The notes under the pieces were generated by a model. That model saw only the letters and a list, made by a program, of their open reading frames with translations, was not told the DNA's origin and did no database searches. Both the position numbers and the translations under genes were made by a program. 64,000 bases of DNA, taken from positions 61,351,603-61,415,602 of the forward strand of contig OZ024929.1 in NCBI GenBank assembly GCA_964017235.1, read 5' to 3'. This DNA is from Sabellastarte sp. h YS-2021 (Eukaryota > Annelida > Polychaeta > Sabellida > Sabellidae). Shown one piece after another: positions 9,466 to 18,089 of this stretch; the stretch's first letter is position 1; every line of letters begins with the position of its first letter.

Positions 9466-10290
9466 AAAATGCGTTTATCTCGGAAATGGAGCGAGATAGA
9501 GTGATTTTGACGAAATTTTTGTCCCACAGGGTAGATGCAGAGTCTACTGGTGACTTTTCGCAAAAAATCATTTTCCCGCCGCTCTTGTCGGCCATCTTGA
9601 ATTTCTGTGTAAAAGGCAGAAACGCATTTATCTCGGAAACGGAGCGAGATAGAGCGAATTCGACGAAATTTTTGACCCGCAGGGATTCTGCAGTATCTAC
9701 AGGCGACTTTTTCCAAAAAACATTTTCCCACCACTTTTGGCGCCATCTTGAATTTTTTTTACGCAAAAACGCATTTATCTCAGAAACGGAGCGAGATAGA
9801 GTGATTTCGACGAAATTTTTGACCCAAAGGGTATCTCTGGAGATTATAAACCCAATTTTCAAAAATGACGGCCATTTTGAATTTTCGAATTTTTCGCAAA
9901 AATGGTAAAACACAAAAATACTTGTATCTTGAAAACCGTGTGAGATAGAGCGGTTTAGTCGAAAGTTTTTACCCATAGGGTATCTCTGCAGAGAATTCGC
10001 AAATGTCAAAAAATGTTTCTCTTGCCAAAAATGGCGACTATTTTGAATTTTCGAATTTTTCGCAAAAATTGTAAAACACAAAAATGCCTGTATCACGAAA
10101 ACCATGTGAGATAGAGCGATTTTGACAAAATTTTTTACCCATAGGGTATCTATGTAGAGTAGTAAACCCAATTTTCAAAAAAAATTTGTCTCACCAAAAA
10201 TGGCGGCCATTTTGAATTTTCGAATTTTTCTCAAAAATTGCAAAACACAAAAATGCTTGTATCTTGAAAACCGTGCAATTAGTTATTTTT
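9466..10290. repeat. S2 satellite array (~150-165 bp monomers)
   Basis: Five monomers with 'gcgagatagagcgattt', 'cgaaatttttgaccca', 'cagggtatct' and 'aaaaatggcggccattttga'. Further S2 arrays lie at 20.2-20.7, 38.6-39.26, 45.1-45.27 and 52.6-53.1 kb. ORFs of up to 240 codons on either strand here are periodic translations of the monomer. Confidence 0.85.
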
Positions 10291-10469
10291 ATGGATGTCA
10301 AATTGAGTAATTTGATATCAACTGGGTGGCCACATAATTGCTGCTTGCTGCCAGTAAGCAGCAGGCCTTGGCCTCTTTTTTGCATAGCTGAGCAATAGCT
10401 ACTTTTAGGTTCTCACTGTTGAGTAAATTGCTAAAAACTTGAAAACTATTGCTTTTATTACGCTACAAT

Positions 10470-10618
10470 AGCTTACCATGTGGGACTTAATGCTGATCTC
10501 GGGTTGCCACACCCGGGGCCAACGTCTTAGAAAAAAAGACAGTTCTTGTTAGCCACCGGATATACTGGTAGTTGTCGTCACGTGATAACTTCTGACCAAT
10601 CGTCCTACTTTCTCGTTG
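10470..10618. repeat. DIRS-B left inverted terminal repeat
   Basis: The 149 bases are the exact reverse complement of 16644-16792 when compared block by block. It probably also holds the promoter, as in other DIRS elements, but I see no TATA motif that settles this. Confidence 0.9.
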
Positions 10619-10843
10619 GCCACGATTGACTGGTAGCAGTTTGTAAATATACAGACATTTTCATTTATTTCTCAGACTTTACTTATTGTTGGAAGCTAAT
10701 ATTTGCATATTTCTTGTAATATATATCATAGATTATTCTGTAAAAGTTTCATTTCCACAGGATAAGTATTTTTATTGCAGTCGCGTGTTTTGAGTTTTCC
10801 TCGGTTCAGGCTAATTCTTTCTACGTCTTTTATTGCGTACAAA

Positions 10844-13009
10844 ATGTCTACACATCAAGCAAATAAAGACAAACCGAGAGCGCAGAAATGCCGCCATTTC
10901 TGCTTTAGTTTTGATACACATAATTTCTGCCCTACTTGTAGGGAGGCTGGCAAGGGAGATGACCCCTGTGTCACCTTTGAAACCCCTTGCGAAGTTTGCA
11001 CGTCTTTTACAGATGAGCAACTTCAGAAAATCCAAAACCGGAAACGGTATTTGAAAAAGCAGAAAGCGACAACTAGTTCCAAAGATGAACTAGATCTTTT
11101 GGGTGAAGGCGACGGGGATTCCTTCACTGGGTCTAATGCAGACCTCGAGTGTGCGGCTGATAGCCTTTTTATCTCACCCCCCCGTCCACAACCTCTTGCC
11201 TTCAGTTCCCTGTCTTTGAAAACGCCAGCAAAAACCGCTCCACCCACCCCTGGTACAGCTTTGCAAAATAAAATCCAGTCAAATTTAGAGAAATCACTCG
11301 GTGATTCCTTAAATATACATTTACAGCAGCAAATGGGTTCCTTTCAGGCATCCATGTTGGAAGCTTTTAAGTCACTCCGAGAGGAGTTGACTGTAAAACA
11401 GAAAGTCGAGGCTCAGTCCTCGACTCTTGCTTCAAAACCTGGCTTGTCCAGTTCTTCTGCTGCCCCTCTGGATTTGCCCCCTCCGAGATCTGGTACTAAC
11501 ATTGCAAGCGAGGATATGGATGTGGACTATGGTCCAACTCTTCCTCCTCGTTTAGTATCTACTCAACCTTCCTCGGATCAGTACGTTGCCCCCTCTGAAG
11601 GTCATCCCGAAGAGGTTTCGTACTCTCACAAAAAGCAAAGCCATAGGCAGCCAGTTGACCCGAGCTCTGCCTCGGACCAACTAAATGAGGATTCCGATGA
11701 ACCTCGGATCCCTTCTTCTAGATCTAAAAAGCACTCTGACAAGAGCAAACATAAATCAAGATCTAGATACGTGTCTTTTACCTCAGAGGAGGATCACTCC
11801 CCTGTAGCCAGACACAGGTCTTCTAAGCCCTCTAGGGCTCAGCCCTCAGGAGTTGCTTCTGATCAAGACCTCCCACAACATGATCCAGACCCCCCTTATT
11901 ATAGGGCAGTAGCTTTGTCTGACATGCCCTCACAATACTCTGAGGAAGTTGATACCTTCAGGCGTATTTTGTCTCTCCCTGACCCCAGGGAATCTATGCC
12001 CAGGTCTTCCACCTCGGTCTTGGGTCTGGATGATGAAAAAGGCCGTCAAGAGCTCAGACCTAGAGGTCCCTCCTCTATTCTTCCACTTAGCTCAGTTATC
12101 AAGGACGCCTTTGATAAATTCCAACATGACTTTAAGGCTGCCAACTTATCTGAGGGAAAATATGTCAAGCCTCCTCCCTCAACTTCAAAGTGGTACAAGG
12201 TGGGACAACCAACTTTTCAAGACAAAATCCAGGAGTTGAATACAGACTTTGCTAAGATCTGTATTACTCCTAGACCTTCTGGGCCCCCAGTAGCCAGAGT
12301 TCCCCTGCCAGTTCTCAAGGAGCTAGAACTTCAGGCTAGACAAAATATCTCTACCCTCAACTTCACCGCTGCTTTTGCCAAGACCTCCTCTTCTTGCAAT
12401 GCTTCATTGGAAAAATGTCAACATAGCATCAAGTCTACGGTCAAGAAGATTAAATCTCAGATTCAAAAAGGTGCCGATCCTGAGAGAGCAGCAAAGCGCG
12501 GATATGAGGAAGTAGCTGACTACTTAGATTTTTGGAACAAGACAGTACTTGTTCAACACAGGGCCCTCACTTGTCTCAGCAAATCTCTAGCCCATATTTT
12601 GCAGAGGGAATTATACTCTATGGCTAATACCGGCTTGCTTAGGCGCGAAGCCGAGATGACTCTATTACATCCACAATTAGGAGAAACGAGACGTCAAGAA
12701 CTCAGGAACTCGTCCTTTTGGGACGCTTCCTTGTTCGAGTCTCAATTAGTGAAGGAAGGTGAGGACTTCCTTCTCAAAAAAGGCACCTCAAAAGATTCTC
12801 AGGGTTTTCCACCCTACCAGAATAAGCCCTTTCGTGGTCCCCACAAGAAAAGAGGCTCCTACAGGAAACGCCCCTATGGGGGCAATACCTCTCAAAGCAG
12901 TAACCAGTCCTTTCCTTCGGGAAGAGGAAAATCCAACTTCAGAGGCTTCAGGGGTCGTTTTCGACCCCACAATAGAGGAAGGGGGCGTGGAAACCCCCCT
13001 CCCCAATGA
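10844..13009 (+). CDS. DIRS-B ORF1, Gag-like protein
   Basis: 721 residues from the ATG at 10844 (MSTHQANKDKPR). The same start is kept in DIRS-F (MSSHQTNKDKPR), so it is preferred over the upstream TTG of the open frame. The N-terminus has a Cys/His cluster (CRHFC..HNFCPTC..C..CEVC) typical of DIRS Gag proteins, probably zinc-binding. The middle is Ser/Pro-rich with charged stretches. About residues 430-620 form the conserved Gag core (PPPSTSKWYKVGQPTF, LNTDFAKICITP). The C-terminus is RG-rich (GFRGRFRPHNRGRGRG) and probably binds nucleic acid. It ends at TGA 13007-13009, followed by C. Beyond that stop the same frame is open without interruption to 16060. Confidence 0.85.
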   Translation: MSTHQANKDKPRAQKCRHFCFSFDTHNFCPTCREAGKGDDPCVTFETPCEVCTSFTDEQLQKIQNRKRYLKKQKATTSSKDELDLLGEGDGDSFTGSNADLECAADSLFISPPRPQPLAFSSLSLKTPAKTAPPTPGTALQNKIQSNLEKSLGDSLNIHLQQQMGSFQASMLEAFKSLREELTVKQKVEAQSSTLASKPGLSSSSAAPLDLPPPRSGTNIASEDMDVDYGPTLPPRLVSTQPSSDQYVAPSEGHPEEVSYSHKKQSHRQPVDPSSASDQLNEDSDEPRIPSSRSKKHSDKSKHKSRSRYVSFTSEEDHSPVARHRSSKPSRAQPSGVASDQDLPQHDPDPPYYRAVALSDMPSQYSEEVDTFRRILSLPDPRESMPRSSTSVLGLDDEKGRQELRPRGPSSILPLSSVIKDAFDKFQHDFKAANLSEGKYVKPPPSTSKWYKVGQPTFQDKIQELNTDFAKICITPRPSGPPVARVPLPVLKELELQARQNISTLNFTAAFAKTSSSCNASLEKCQHSIKSTVKKIKSQIQKGADPERAAKRGYEEVADYLDFWNKTVLVQHRALTCLSKSLAHILQRELYSMANTGLLRREAEMTLLHPQLGETRRQELRNSSFWDASLFESQLVKEGEDFLLKKGTSKDSQGFPPYQNKPFRGPHKKRGSYRKRPYGGNTSQSSNQSFPSGRGKSNFRGFRGRFRPHNRGRGRGNPPPQ

Positions 13010-15065
13010 CTCCTCCAAAGCCTCACTCAGTCCACCAGTAGGAGGTCGCCTCCGTTCTTTCAGGAGAGACTGGCTCACAAACAAATGTTCTCAAAACGTG
13101 TTAAACATTATCACCAATGGCTACGTTCTGCCATTCCGTTCAAAGCCAAACTTGATCAGATTTCCTCTGATTCTGTCAGAGTACAAGGCCCAACAAAAAG
13201 ACCAAGCCTTGGCTACTTGTATCCAGTCTCTCCTGTCAAAGAACGCTATCGAAAGGGTAGACAATGTAAAATCTCTCGGGTTTTACAGTCGCCTGTTCCT
13301 AGTACCCAAGCCTCACCAAAGGTGGAGGCCAGTTATAGACTTAAGCAGGCTCAATACTTTTCTACACGTAGAAAAGTTCAAAATGGAAACTCCAGAGTCC
13401 ATCAGGACCTCCCTGATTCCAGGGGAGTGGGTATCGTCGATAGATCTGTCGGACGCCTACCTGCATATCCCCATCCACCCAAGCTCAAGGAAATACCTAA
13501 GGTTTTGCTACAAGGCTCAGGTGTTCCAATTCACCTCCCTCCCGTTCGGACTGGCCACAGCCCCCCAGGTCTTTACAATGATCGTAAAGGAAGTGAAACT
13601 AATGGCCCTCTCAAGAGGACTCAGAATTCACCAATACCTGGACGACTGGCTGATCAGGTCCCAGTCTCAGGAGGAAGCACAAGTGAACACTCAGGCAGTA
13701 GTAGAACTGACTCAGTCCTTGGGATGGATAATAAATCAGGAAAAATCAGAACTGAAACCTACACAGGTGTTTTCGTTCGTGGGCTACGAATACCACCTAG
13801 ATTCAGCCCTTGTAAAACCCACTCAAGAGAGATGGCTCAAACTCCAGGATTTGATCCTACGACTCAAGTCAAAACGTGTTTTGACTGCAAGATGTTTGAT
13901 GTCTCTAATTGGGTTGCTAGCCTCAACGGAGAAAATGGTCCCGGAGGGACGCCTTCACATGAGGCCCTTTCAGTTTCATCTCAAGGAGCACTGGAGATAT
14001 CCTCAGTCGCTGGACAACCTCCTTCCCTGGACAGAAGCCATTGCAGCCCACCTAGATTGGTGGCAAAATCCCTCCAAGGTGATGAAAGGTGCAGACCTTC
14101 ATCCCAAAGACCACAGTATCCAACTCTTTACCGACGCCTCAAACGAAGGTTGGGGCGCTCACTTAGACCAAAATTTTACCAAGGGTCTGTGGTCAGATCG
14201 GGAAAAAAGGCTTCACATAAATGTCCTGGAATTGAAGGCGGTCTCCCTGGCCCTTCGAGACTTCAAGGACCAGTGCCAGAATCAAACAGTGTTGGTTGCG
14301 ACGGACAACTCAACAGTGGTAGCCTACATCAACAAACAAGGAGGAACACACTCGGCAGAGATGTGTGCTCTCCTGTGGAAGATCATGACCTGGTGCCATC
14401 ACTACCACATAACATTGAAAGCCAGGCACATTCCAGGGTGCCTGAATGTGATGGCCGACCTGCTATCCAGGTCCAACCAAGTGCAGTCAACAGAATGGTC
14501 TCTGCACCCACAGGTCTTCAAACAGATCTGCCAGAAGTGGTTCACACCTCATGTAGACCTATTTGCCACTCACCTGAACCACAAACTCCCTCTATACGTG
14601 TCTCCTATCCCAGACCCAAAGGCCTGGGACATAGATGCTCTGAACATAAACTGGACCAACCTCACAGCATATGCGTACCCTCCTACGGCTCTCCTTCACA
14701 AGGTGATCCAAAAGATCAGGCAATGCCAGTGCCTGATCATCGTAATAGCCCCAGGCTGGCCAGGGATGCCCTGGTTTTGGGACCTAGTGCAGCTCTCAAC
14801 AGAGATCCCACTGCAACTCCCAGTGTCAACAACCCTACTCAAACAGTCCCACAAGCTGGTGTTCCACAACAACCCCCAGCACCTGAACCTCCACGCCTGG
14901 TGTCTAGGAGCGGACAACTCCAAGAACAAGGCTTCTCTGTGGAGGTGGCAGAGAGAATTGCTGCCCCTCAGCGGTCATCAACAAGGACCATCTACAAGTC
15001 AAAGTGGGCCCTATTTGAAAAATGGTGCAGAGAAAATTCGGTGGATTTCTCCACTCCATCTGTGA
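12759..15065 (+). CDS. DIRS-B ORF2: reverse transcriptase, RNase H and Dam-like methyltransferase domain
   Basis: 768 codons, overlapping the last ~250 bp of gag in another frame. The first ATG is at 12876, so initiation, frameshifting or reinitiation is unresolved. RT: conserved block from GGRLRSFRRDW (residue ~95), catalytic SSIDLSDAYLHIP, and QYLDDWL near residue 292, all intact. RNase H: FTDASNEGWG (~456), VLELKAV, ATDNST, MADLLSR, all four acidic positions present. Methyltransferase-like: VDLFATHLNHKLP (~600), AYPPTALL (~638) and IAPGWPGMPWFWDL (~664), related to phage-type Dam. This domain separates the DIRS/PAT clade from Ngaro. The protein would copy RNA into DNA. Confidence 0.9.
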   Translation: MRTSFSKKAPQKILRVFHPTRISPFVVPTRKEAPTGNAPMGAIPLKAVTSPFLREEENPTSEASGVVFDPTIEEGGVETPLPNDSSKASLSPPVGGRLRSFRRDWLTNKCSQNVLNIITNGYVLPFRSKPNLIRFPLILSEYKAQQKDQALATCIQSLLSKNAIERVDNVKSLGFYSRLFLVPKPHQRWRPVIDLSRLNTFLHVEKFKMETPESIRTSLIPGEWVSSIDLSDAYLHIPIHPSSRKYLRFCYKAQVFQFTSLPFGLATAPQVFTMIVKEVKLMALSRGLRIHQYLDDWLIRSQSQEEAQVNTQAVVELTQSLGWIINQEKSELKPTQVFSFVGYEYHLDSALVKPTQERWLKLQDLILRLKSKRVLTARCLMSLIGLLASTEKMVPEGRLHMRPFQFHLKEHWRYPQSLDNLLPWTEAIAAHLDWWQNPSKVMKGADLHPKDHSIQLFTDASNEGWGAHLDQNFTKGLWSDREKRLHINVLELKAVSLALRDFKDQCQNQTVLVATDNSTVVAYINKQGGTHSAEMCALLWKIMTWCHHYHITLKARHIPGCLNVMADLLSRSNQVQSTEWSLHPQVFKQICQKWFTPHVDLFATHLNHKLPLYVSPIPDPKAWDIDALNINWTNLTAYAYPPTALLHKVIQKIRQCQCLIIVIAPGWPGMPWFWDLVQLSTEIPLQLPVSTTLLKQSHKLVFHNNPQHLNLHAWCLGADNSKNKASLWRWQRELLPLSGHQQGPSTSQSGPYLKNGAEKIRWISPLHL

Positions 15066-16060
15066 AACAAATCTCAGATTTTTTCATGTACCTGTACCAA
15101 GACTTAAACAGGCGCCCCTCGACCATTGATGGTTACAGGACTGCAATCGTTGACACTTTGGGCCCAACAGCCCAACATATTGCACACAATGCAGACCTTC
15201 ATAGGTTACTCTCCAGTTTTCACAGGGATCGTCCCAAAAGTTCCAGAAACTTACCCAAGTGGAACCTTTCTGTTGTCCTTAACGAGCTCACCAAAGCACC
15301 TTTTGAGCCCATGAAAGACTCAGACCTCAAACATCTCACTTTAAAAACTGCTTTCTTGCTAGCCTTGGCCTCCGGCAAGCGCCGCAGCGAAATCCATGCC
15401 TGGGTCGCTAACAAAGTATCTAATTTAGGCCAATGGGAAAAGGTTGCCTTGTTCCCTTCTTCTGATTTCATAGCCAAAAACCAACTAGCAAGAGAAGGTT
15501 CTCAAAGTGTGTCTCCGGTGACTATCCCTGCTCTGACTACCATTGTGGATAGACAATTTAAAGAAGACAGGACCCTGTGTCCCGTACGGGCCCTGAGGTT
15601 TTATTTGGACCGAACTAAAGACCTGAGAGGGTCTCGTTCTCTCCTTTTCATCTCCTTTAAGAAAGGACATACCTCAGACATCAGACCCGCTACACTCTCT
15701 TCATGGTTGAAACAAACCATTTTACTTTGTTACAAACAAGCAGATCAACAAGCCTTGGACTTGGTCCAAGTCAAAGCGCATGACATCCGGGCCTTCGCGG
15801 CCTCTAAGGCCTTTTACGGTGGGGTATCGGTGGACCAAATCATGCAAGCCTGTCACTGGAAAGCTCACAACACATTTACAAATTTTTACCTAAAAGACCT
15901 TACTTGGTCGGACACCGACAACAATTTGTACCTGGGACCCGTAGTGGCTGCACAACAAGTCCTAGATCCTTCCCCTCAGACCAGTTGTCCTCGGAAAGAA
16001 AAAAGGGGGGGGGGCACATCCGCTACAACCAAGTCTTCAGGAGTCTTTCCCAGGATCTAG
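13010..16060 (+). CDS. DIRS-B ORF3: tyrosine recombinase with long N-terminal extension overlapping ORF2
   Basis: The frame is open from the codon after the gag stop to 16060; the first ATG is at 13085 (991 residues). About 595 residues before the YR overlap ORF2 entirely and are basic and Ser/Pro-rich. The YR proper starts near 14870 (FSVEVAERIAAPQR) and contains RPSTIDGYRTAIV, catalytic Arg in GKRRSEIHAW, HDIRAFAASKAF (His..Arg), ACHWKAHNTFTNFYL (His/Trp and nucleophilic Tyr). It would integrate circular DNA by strand exchange. Overlap of YR and RT frames is known in DIRS1-group elements. Production by read-through of the gag TGA, by reinitiation, or by a -1 shift from ORF2 is open. The last ~30 codons cover a purine tract. 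Confidence 0.85.
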   Translation, partial: LLQSLTQSTSRRSPPFFQERLAHKQMFSKRVKHYHQWLRSAIPFKAKLDQISSDSVRVQGPTKRPSLGYLYPVSPVKERYRKGRQCKISRVLQSPVPSTQASPKVEASYRLKQAQYFSTRRKVQNGNSRVHQDLPDSRGVGIVDRSVGRLPAYPHPPKLKEIPKVLLQGSGVPIHLPPVRTGHSPPGLYNDRKGSETNGPLKRTQNSPIPGRLADQVPVSGGSTSEHSGSSRTDSVLGMDNKSGKIRTETYTGVFVRGLRIPPRFSPCKTHSREMAQTPGFDPTTQVKTCFDCKMFDVSNWVASLNGENGPGGTPSHEALSVSSQGALEISSVAGQPPSLDRSHCSPPRLVAKSLQGDERCRPSSQRPQYPTLYRRLKRRLGRSLRPKFYQGSVVRSGKKASHKCPGIEGGLPGPSRLQGPVPESNSVGCDGQLNSGSLHQQTRRNTLGRDVCSPVEDHDLVPSLPHNIESQAHSRVPECDGRPAIQVQPSAVNRMVSAPTGLQTDLPEVVHTSCRPICHSPEPQTPSIRVSYPRPKGLGHRCSEHKLDQPHSICVPSYGSPSQGDPKDQAMPVPDHRNSPRLARDALVLGPSAALNRDPTATPSVNNPTQTVPQAGVPQQPPAPEPPRLVSRSGQLQEQGFSVEVAERIAAPQRSSTRTIYKSKWALFEKWCRENSVDFSTPSVKQISDFFMYLYQDLNRRPSTIDGYRTAIVDTLGPTAQHIAHNADLHRLLSSFHRDRPKSSRNLPKWNLSVVLNELTKAPFEPMKDSDLKHLTLKTAFLLALASGKRRSEIHAWVANKVSNLGQWEKVALFPSSDFIAKNQLAREGSQSVSPVTIPALTTIVDRQFKEDRTLCPVRALRFYLDRTKDLRGSRSLLFISFKKGHTSDIRPATLSSWLKQTILLCYKQADQQALDLVQVKAHDIRAFAASKAFYGGVSVDQIMQACHWKAHNTFTNFYLKDLTWSDTDNNLYLGPVVAAQQVLDPSPQTSCPRKEKRGGGTSATTKSSGVFPRI
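15993..16014 (+). other. DIRS-B PPT-like polypurine tract
   Basis: 22 consecutive purines: GGAAAGAAAAAA then ten G, inside the last codons of YR and about 470 bp before the ICR. Composition and order match retroviral polypurine tracts. Equivalent tracts occur in DIRS-A, D, E and F. Role as a plus-strand primer is a hypothesis. Confidence 0.45.
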
Positions 16061-16480
16061 GTATTCCTTTACCTTCAAGATGTTACGGGTAAGGTCATTT
16101 TATCCTTCAATTATCAAGTAATTTCTATTAAGGACTTATTTAGTTGTCATTAATCTCATTTTCAGGTTGTAAAAATTTTATGAGATGCCCAACCACTGGG
16201 TTGGTCAGTCATACGTGAAGGGCCCTTTTGGACCCTCAGACCTCGGAGTGAGCTCTGCTGCACTTCCGTCCTACAATAAAACATCTAGACAGTTTTAGCA
16301 CTGTCTCTCATTTACTTAGGTTTTTGGCTCGTTACAGGCCCGGCCTTCGGGATAGGGGCACTGTAAATGGGACTCAGACTGGTATTTCTGGCACTATTCT
16401 ATACATGTTAATTCCAAATCTTAGAAAAAATGACATACCTTCCAGTCTCAGCTGTAATCCCGCCACCGGGCGGTTGAATT

Positions 16481-16584
16481 CAGCATTAAGTCCCACATGG
16501 TAAGCTATTGTAGCGTAATAAAATTGAAAATTTTAATTACTTAAATGTAGCTTTTATAAGCTACAAGCTTACCATGTGGGACTT
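16481..16584. repeat. DIRS-B internal complementary region
   Basis: Reads from the complement of the left end (ggtaagctattgtagcgtaa) straight into the complement of the right end (acttaaatgtagcttttata). It is flanked on both sides by the shared tccacatggtaagct type sequence in opposite orientations. It is a template of the circular end-to-end junction, diagnostic of DIRS1-group replication. Confidence 0.9.
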
Positions 16585-16643
16585 AGAAGAGTCCCACCCT
16601 GCCTCCCCGCTGTTTACAGCTGAGGGGTAGGTTTAAAAAATTT

Positions 16644-16792
16644 CAACGAGAAAGTAGGACGATTGGTCAGAAGTTATCACGTGACGACAACTACCAGTAT
16701 ATCCGGTGGCTAACAAGAACTGTCTTTTTTTCTAAGACGTTGGCCCCGGGTGTGGCAACCCGAGATCAGCATTAAGTCCCACATGGTAAGCT
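16644..16792. repeat. DIRS-B right inverted terminal repeat
   Basis: Exact reverse complement of 10470-10618. It is followed by ~42 bp of right-end-specific AT-rich DNA (gtagcttataaaagctacat) to the boundary near 16834, where S1 satellite resumes. Confidence 0.9.
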
Positions 16793-16834
16793 TGTAGCTT
16801 ATAAAAGCTACATTTAAGTAATTAAAATTTTCAA

Positions 16835-17931
16835 ATTTAGAGAATTTTGTTTAAATTTGTTATCTACTTTTGGGTTTGCTACAACATAGTAAAATTGCAG
16901 ACTTGTAGCTCATGGCATAGCTGAGCAATAGCTACTGTGAGATTCTCACTGTTGAGTAAATCAGTTGTAGCTTTAAAACTATTGCATCTACAGTAATTTA
17001 TTTAAATATGTTATTCACCTACTTTTCAGTCCTCTATAACATAGTGAAATTGCAGACCTGTAGCTCATGGCATAGCTGAGTAATAGCTACTCTGAGGTTA
17101 TCATTGTTGAGTAAATCAGTTGTAACTCGAAAACTATTGCATTTACAGTATTTTGTTAAAATATGTTGTTCACCTACTTTTGGGTCAGCTATAAGATAGT
17201 GAAATTGCAGACCTGTAGCTCATTGCATAGCTAGGCAATAGCTTCTTTGTGGTTTTCTCTGTTGAGTAAATCAGTTGTTACTTGAAAACCATTGCATTCA
17301 GAGAATTTTGTTTAAATATCTTATTCATCTACTTTTGAATTAGCTATAACATTGTAAAATTGCAGACGTGTAGCTCATGGCATAGCTATGTAATAGCTAT
17401 TCTCAGGTTTTCACTGTTGGGTAAATCAGTTGTAACTTGAAAACTATTGGATTTAAAGTATTTTCTATAAATATGTTGTTCATCTACTTTTGGGTCAGCT
17501 ATAACATTGACCTGTATGTCATGGCATAGCCGAGCAAGAGCTACTTTCAGGTTCTTATGTTGAGTAAATCAGATGTAGCTGGAAAACTATTGCATTGAGA
17601 GTATTCTGTTTAAATATGTTGTGCACATACTTATGGGTCAGCTATAACATAGTGAATTTGTTGACCTGTAACCCATGGCATAGCTGAGCAATAACTACTT
17701 TAACATTTTCACTCTTCAGTTAATCGGTTGTAACTTGAAAACTATTGCATGTACAGTATTTTGTTTAAAAAGTTATTAACCTACTTTGGGGTCAGCTATA
17801 ATATAGTAAAATTGCAGACCTGTAGCTCCTTGCATAGCTGAGTAATAGCTACTTTCAGGTTCTCATTGTGGAGTAAATCAGTTGTAACTTGAAAACTATT
17901 TCATTTACAGTATTTCGTTAAATATGTTATT
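16835..17931. repeat. S1 satellite array, right flank of DIRS-B
   Basis: About seven tandem ~155-160 bp monomers of the same family as 8160-9080. The first monomer begins aatttagagaattttg, directly continuing the monomer interrupted at 10452 (..aaaactattgc). Confidence 0.85.
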
Positions 17932-17960
17932 ATCTCCCGCCCGTCTCGCCGGCGGGAGAT
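17932..17960. repeat. Hairpin at satellite boundary
   Basis: ATCTCCCGCC is separated by 9 bases from its exact complement GGCGGGAGAT. The hairpin sits at the edge between the S1 array and the next array. It is followed by a GTGTGTGCGTACGTGCGTG microsatellite-like stretch near 17978-17997. Confidence 0.6.
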
Positions 17961-18089
17961 TATAATTTGCACCATGTGTGTGCGTACGTGCGTGCGTGGG
18001 TCACGCAGTTTTCTCTGAAACTACTACAGTTACAAATTTTTGGTAAATTACTTGTCCTAATGAATTTTTACGCTCTTCAAAATTTTTTT

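Larger units (their letters stand above)
10453..16834 (+). mobile_element. DIRS-B: apparently complete, potentially autonomous DIRS1-group retrotransposon
   Basis: About 6.4 kb, with gag, RT-RH-MT and YR all open and all catalytic motifs present. It has a 149-bp ITR pair without mismatch (10470-10618 and 16644-16792), and an ICR at 16481-16584. The ICR reads as the reverse complement of right end joined to left end. Boundaries come from that junction (left start ttttattacgc, right end ..aaaattttca) and from S1 satellite on both sides. There is no target duplication, as expected for tyrosine-recombinase integration. DIRS-E and DIRS-F belong to the same subfamily. By eye this is the only element in the window with no disabling lesion. 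Confidence 0.9.

Noticed and set aside
9449..10171. 240-codon minus-strand open frame
   Set aside because: It is a periodic translation of the S2 satellite, with the same phrase repeated at each monomer.
13007..13009. Selenocysteine recoding of the gag TGA
   Set aside because: No SECIS-like element was recognised and the position is not in an enzyme active site; read-through or reinitiation is simpler.
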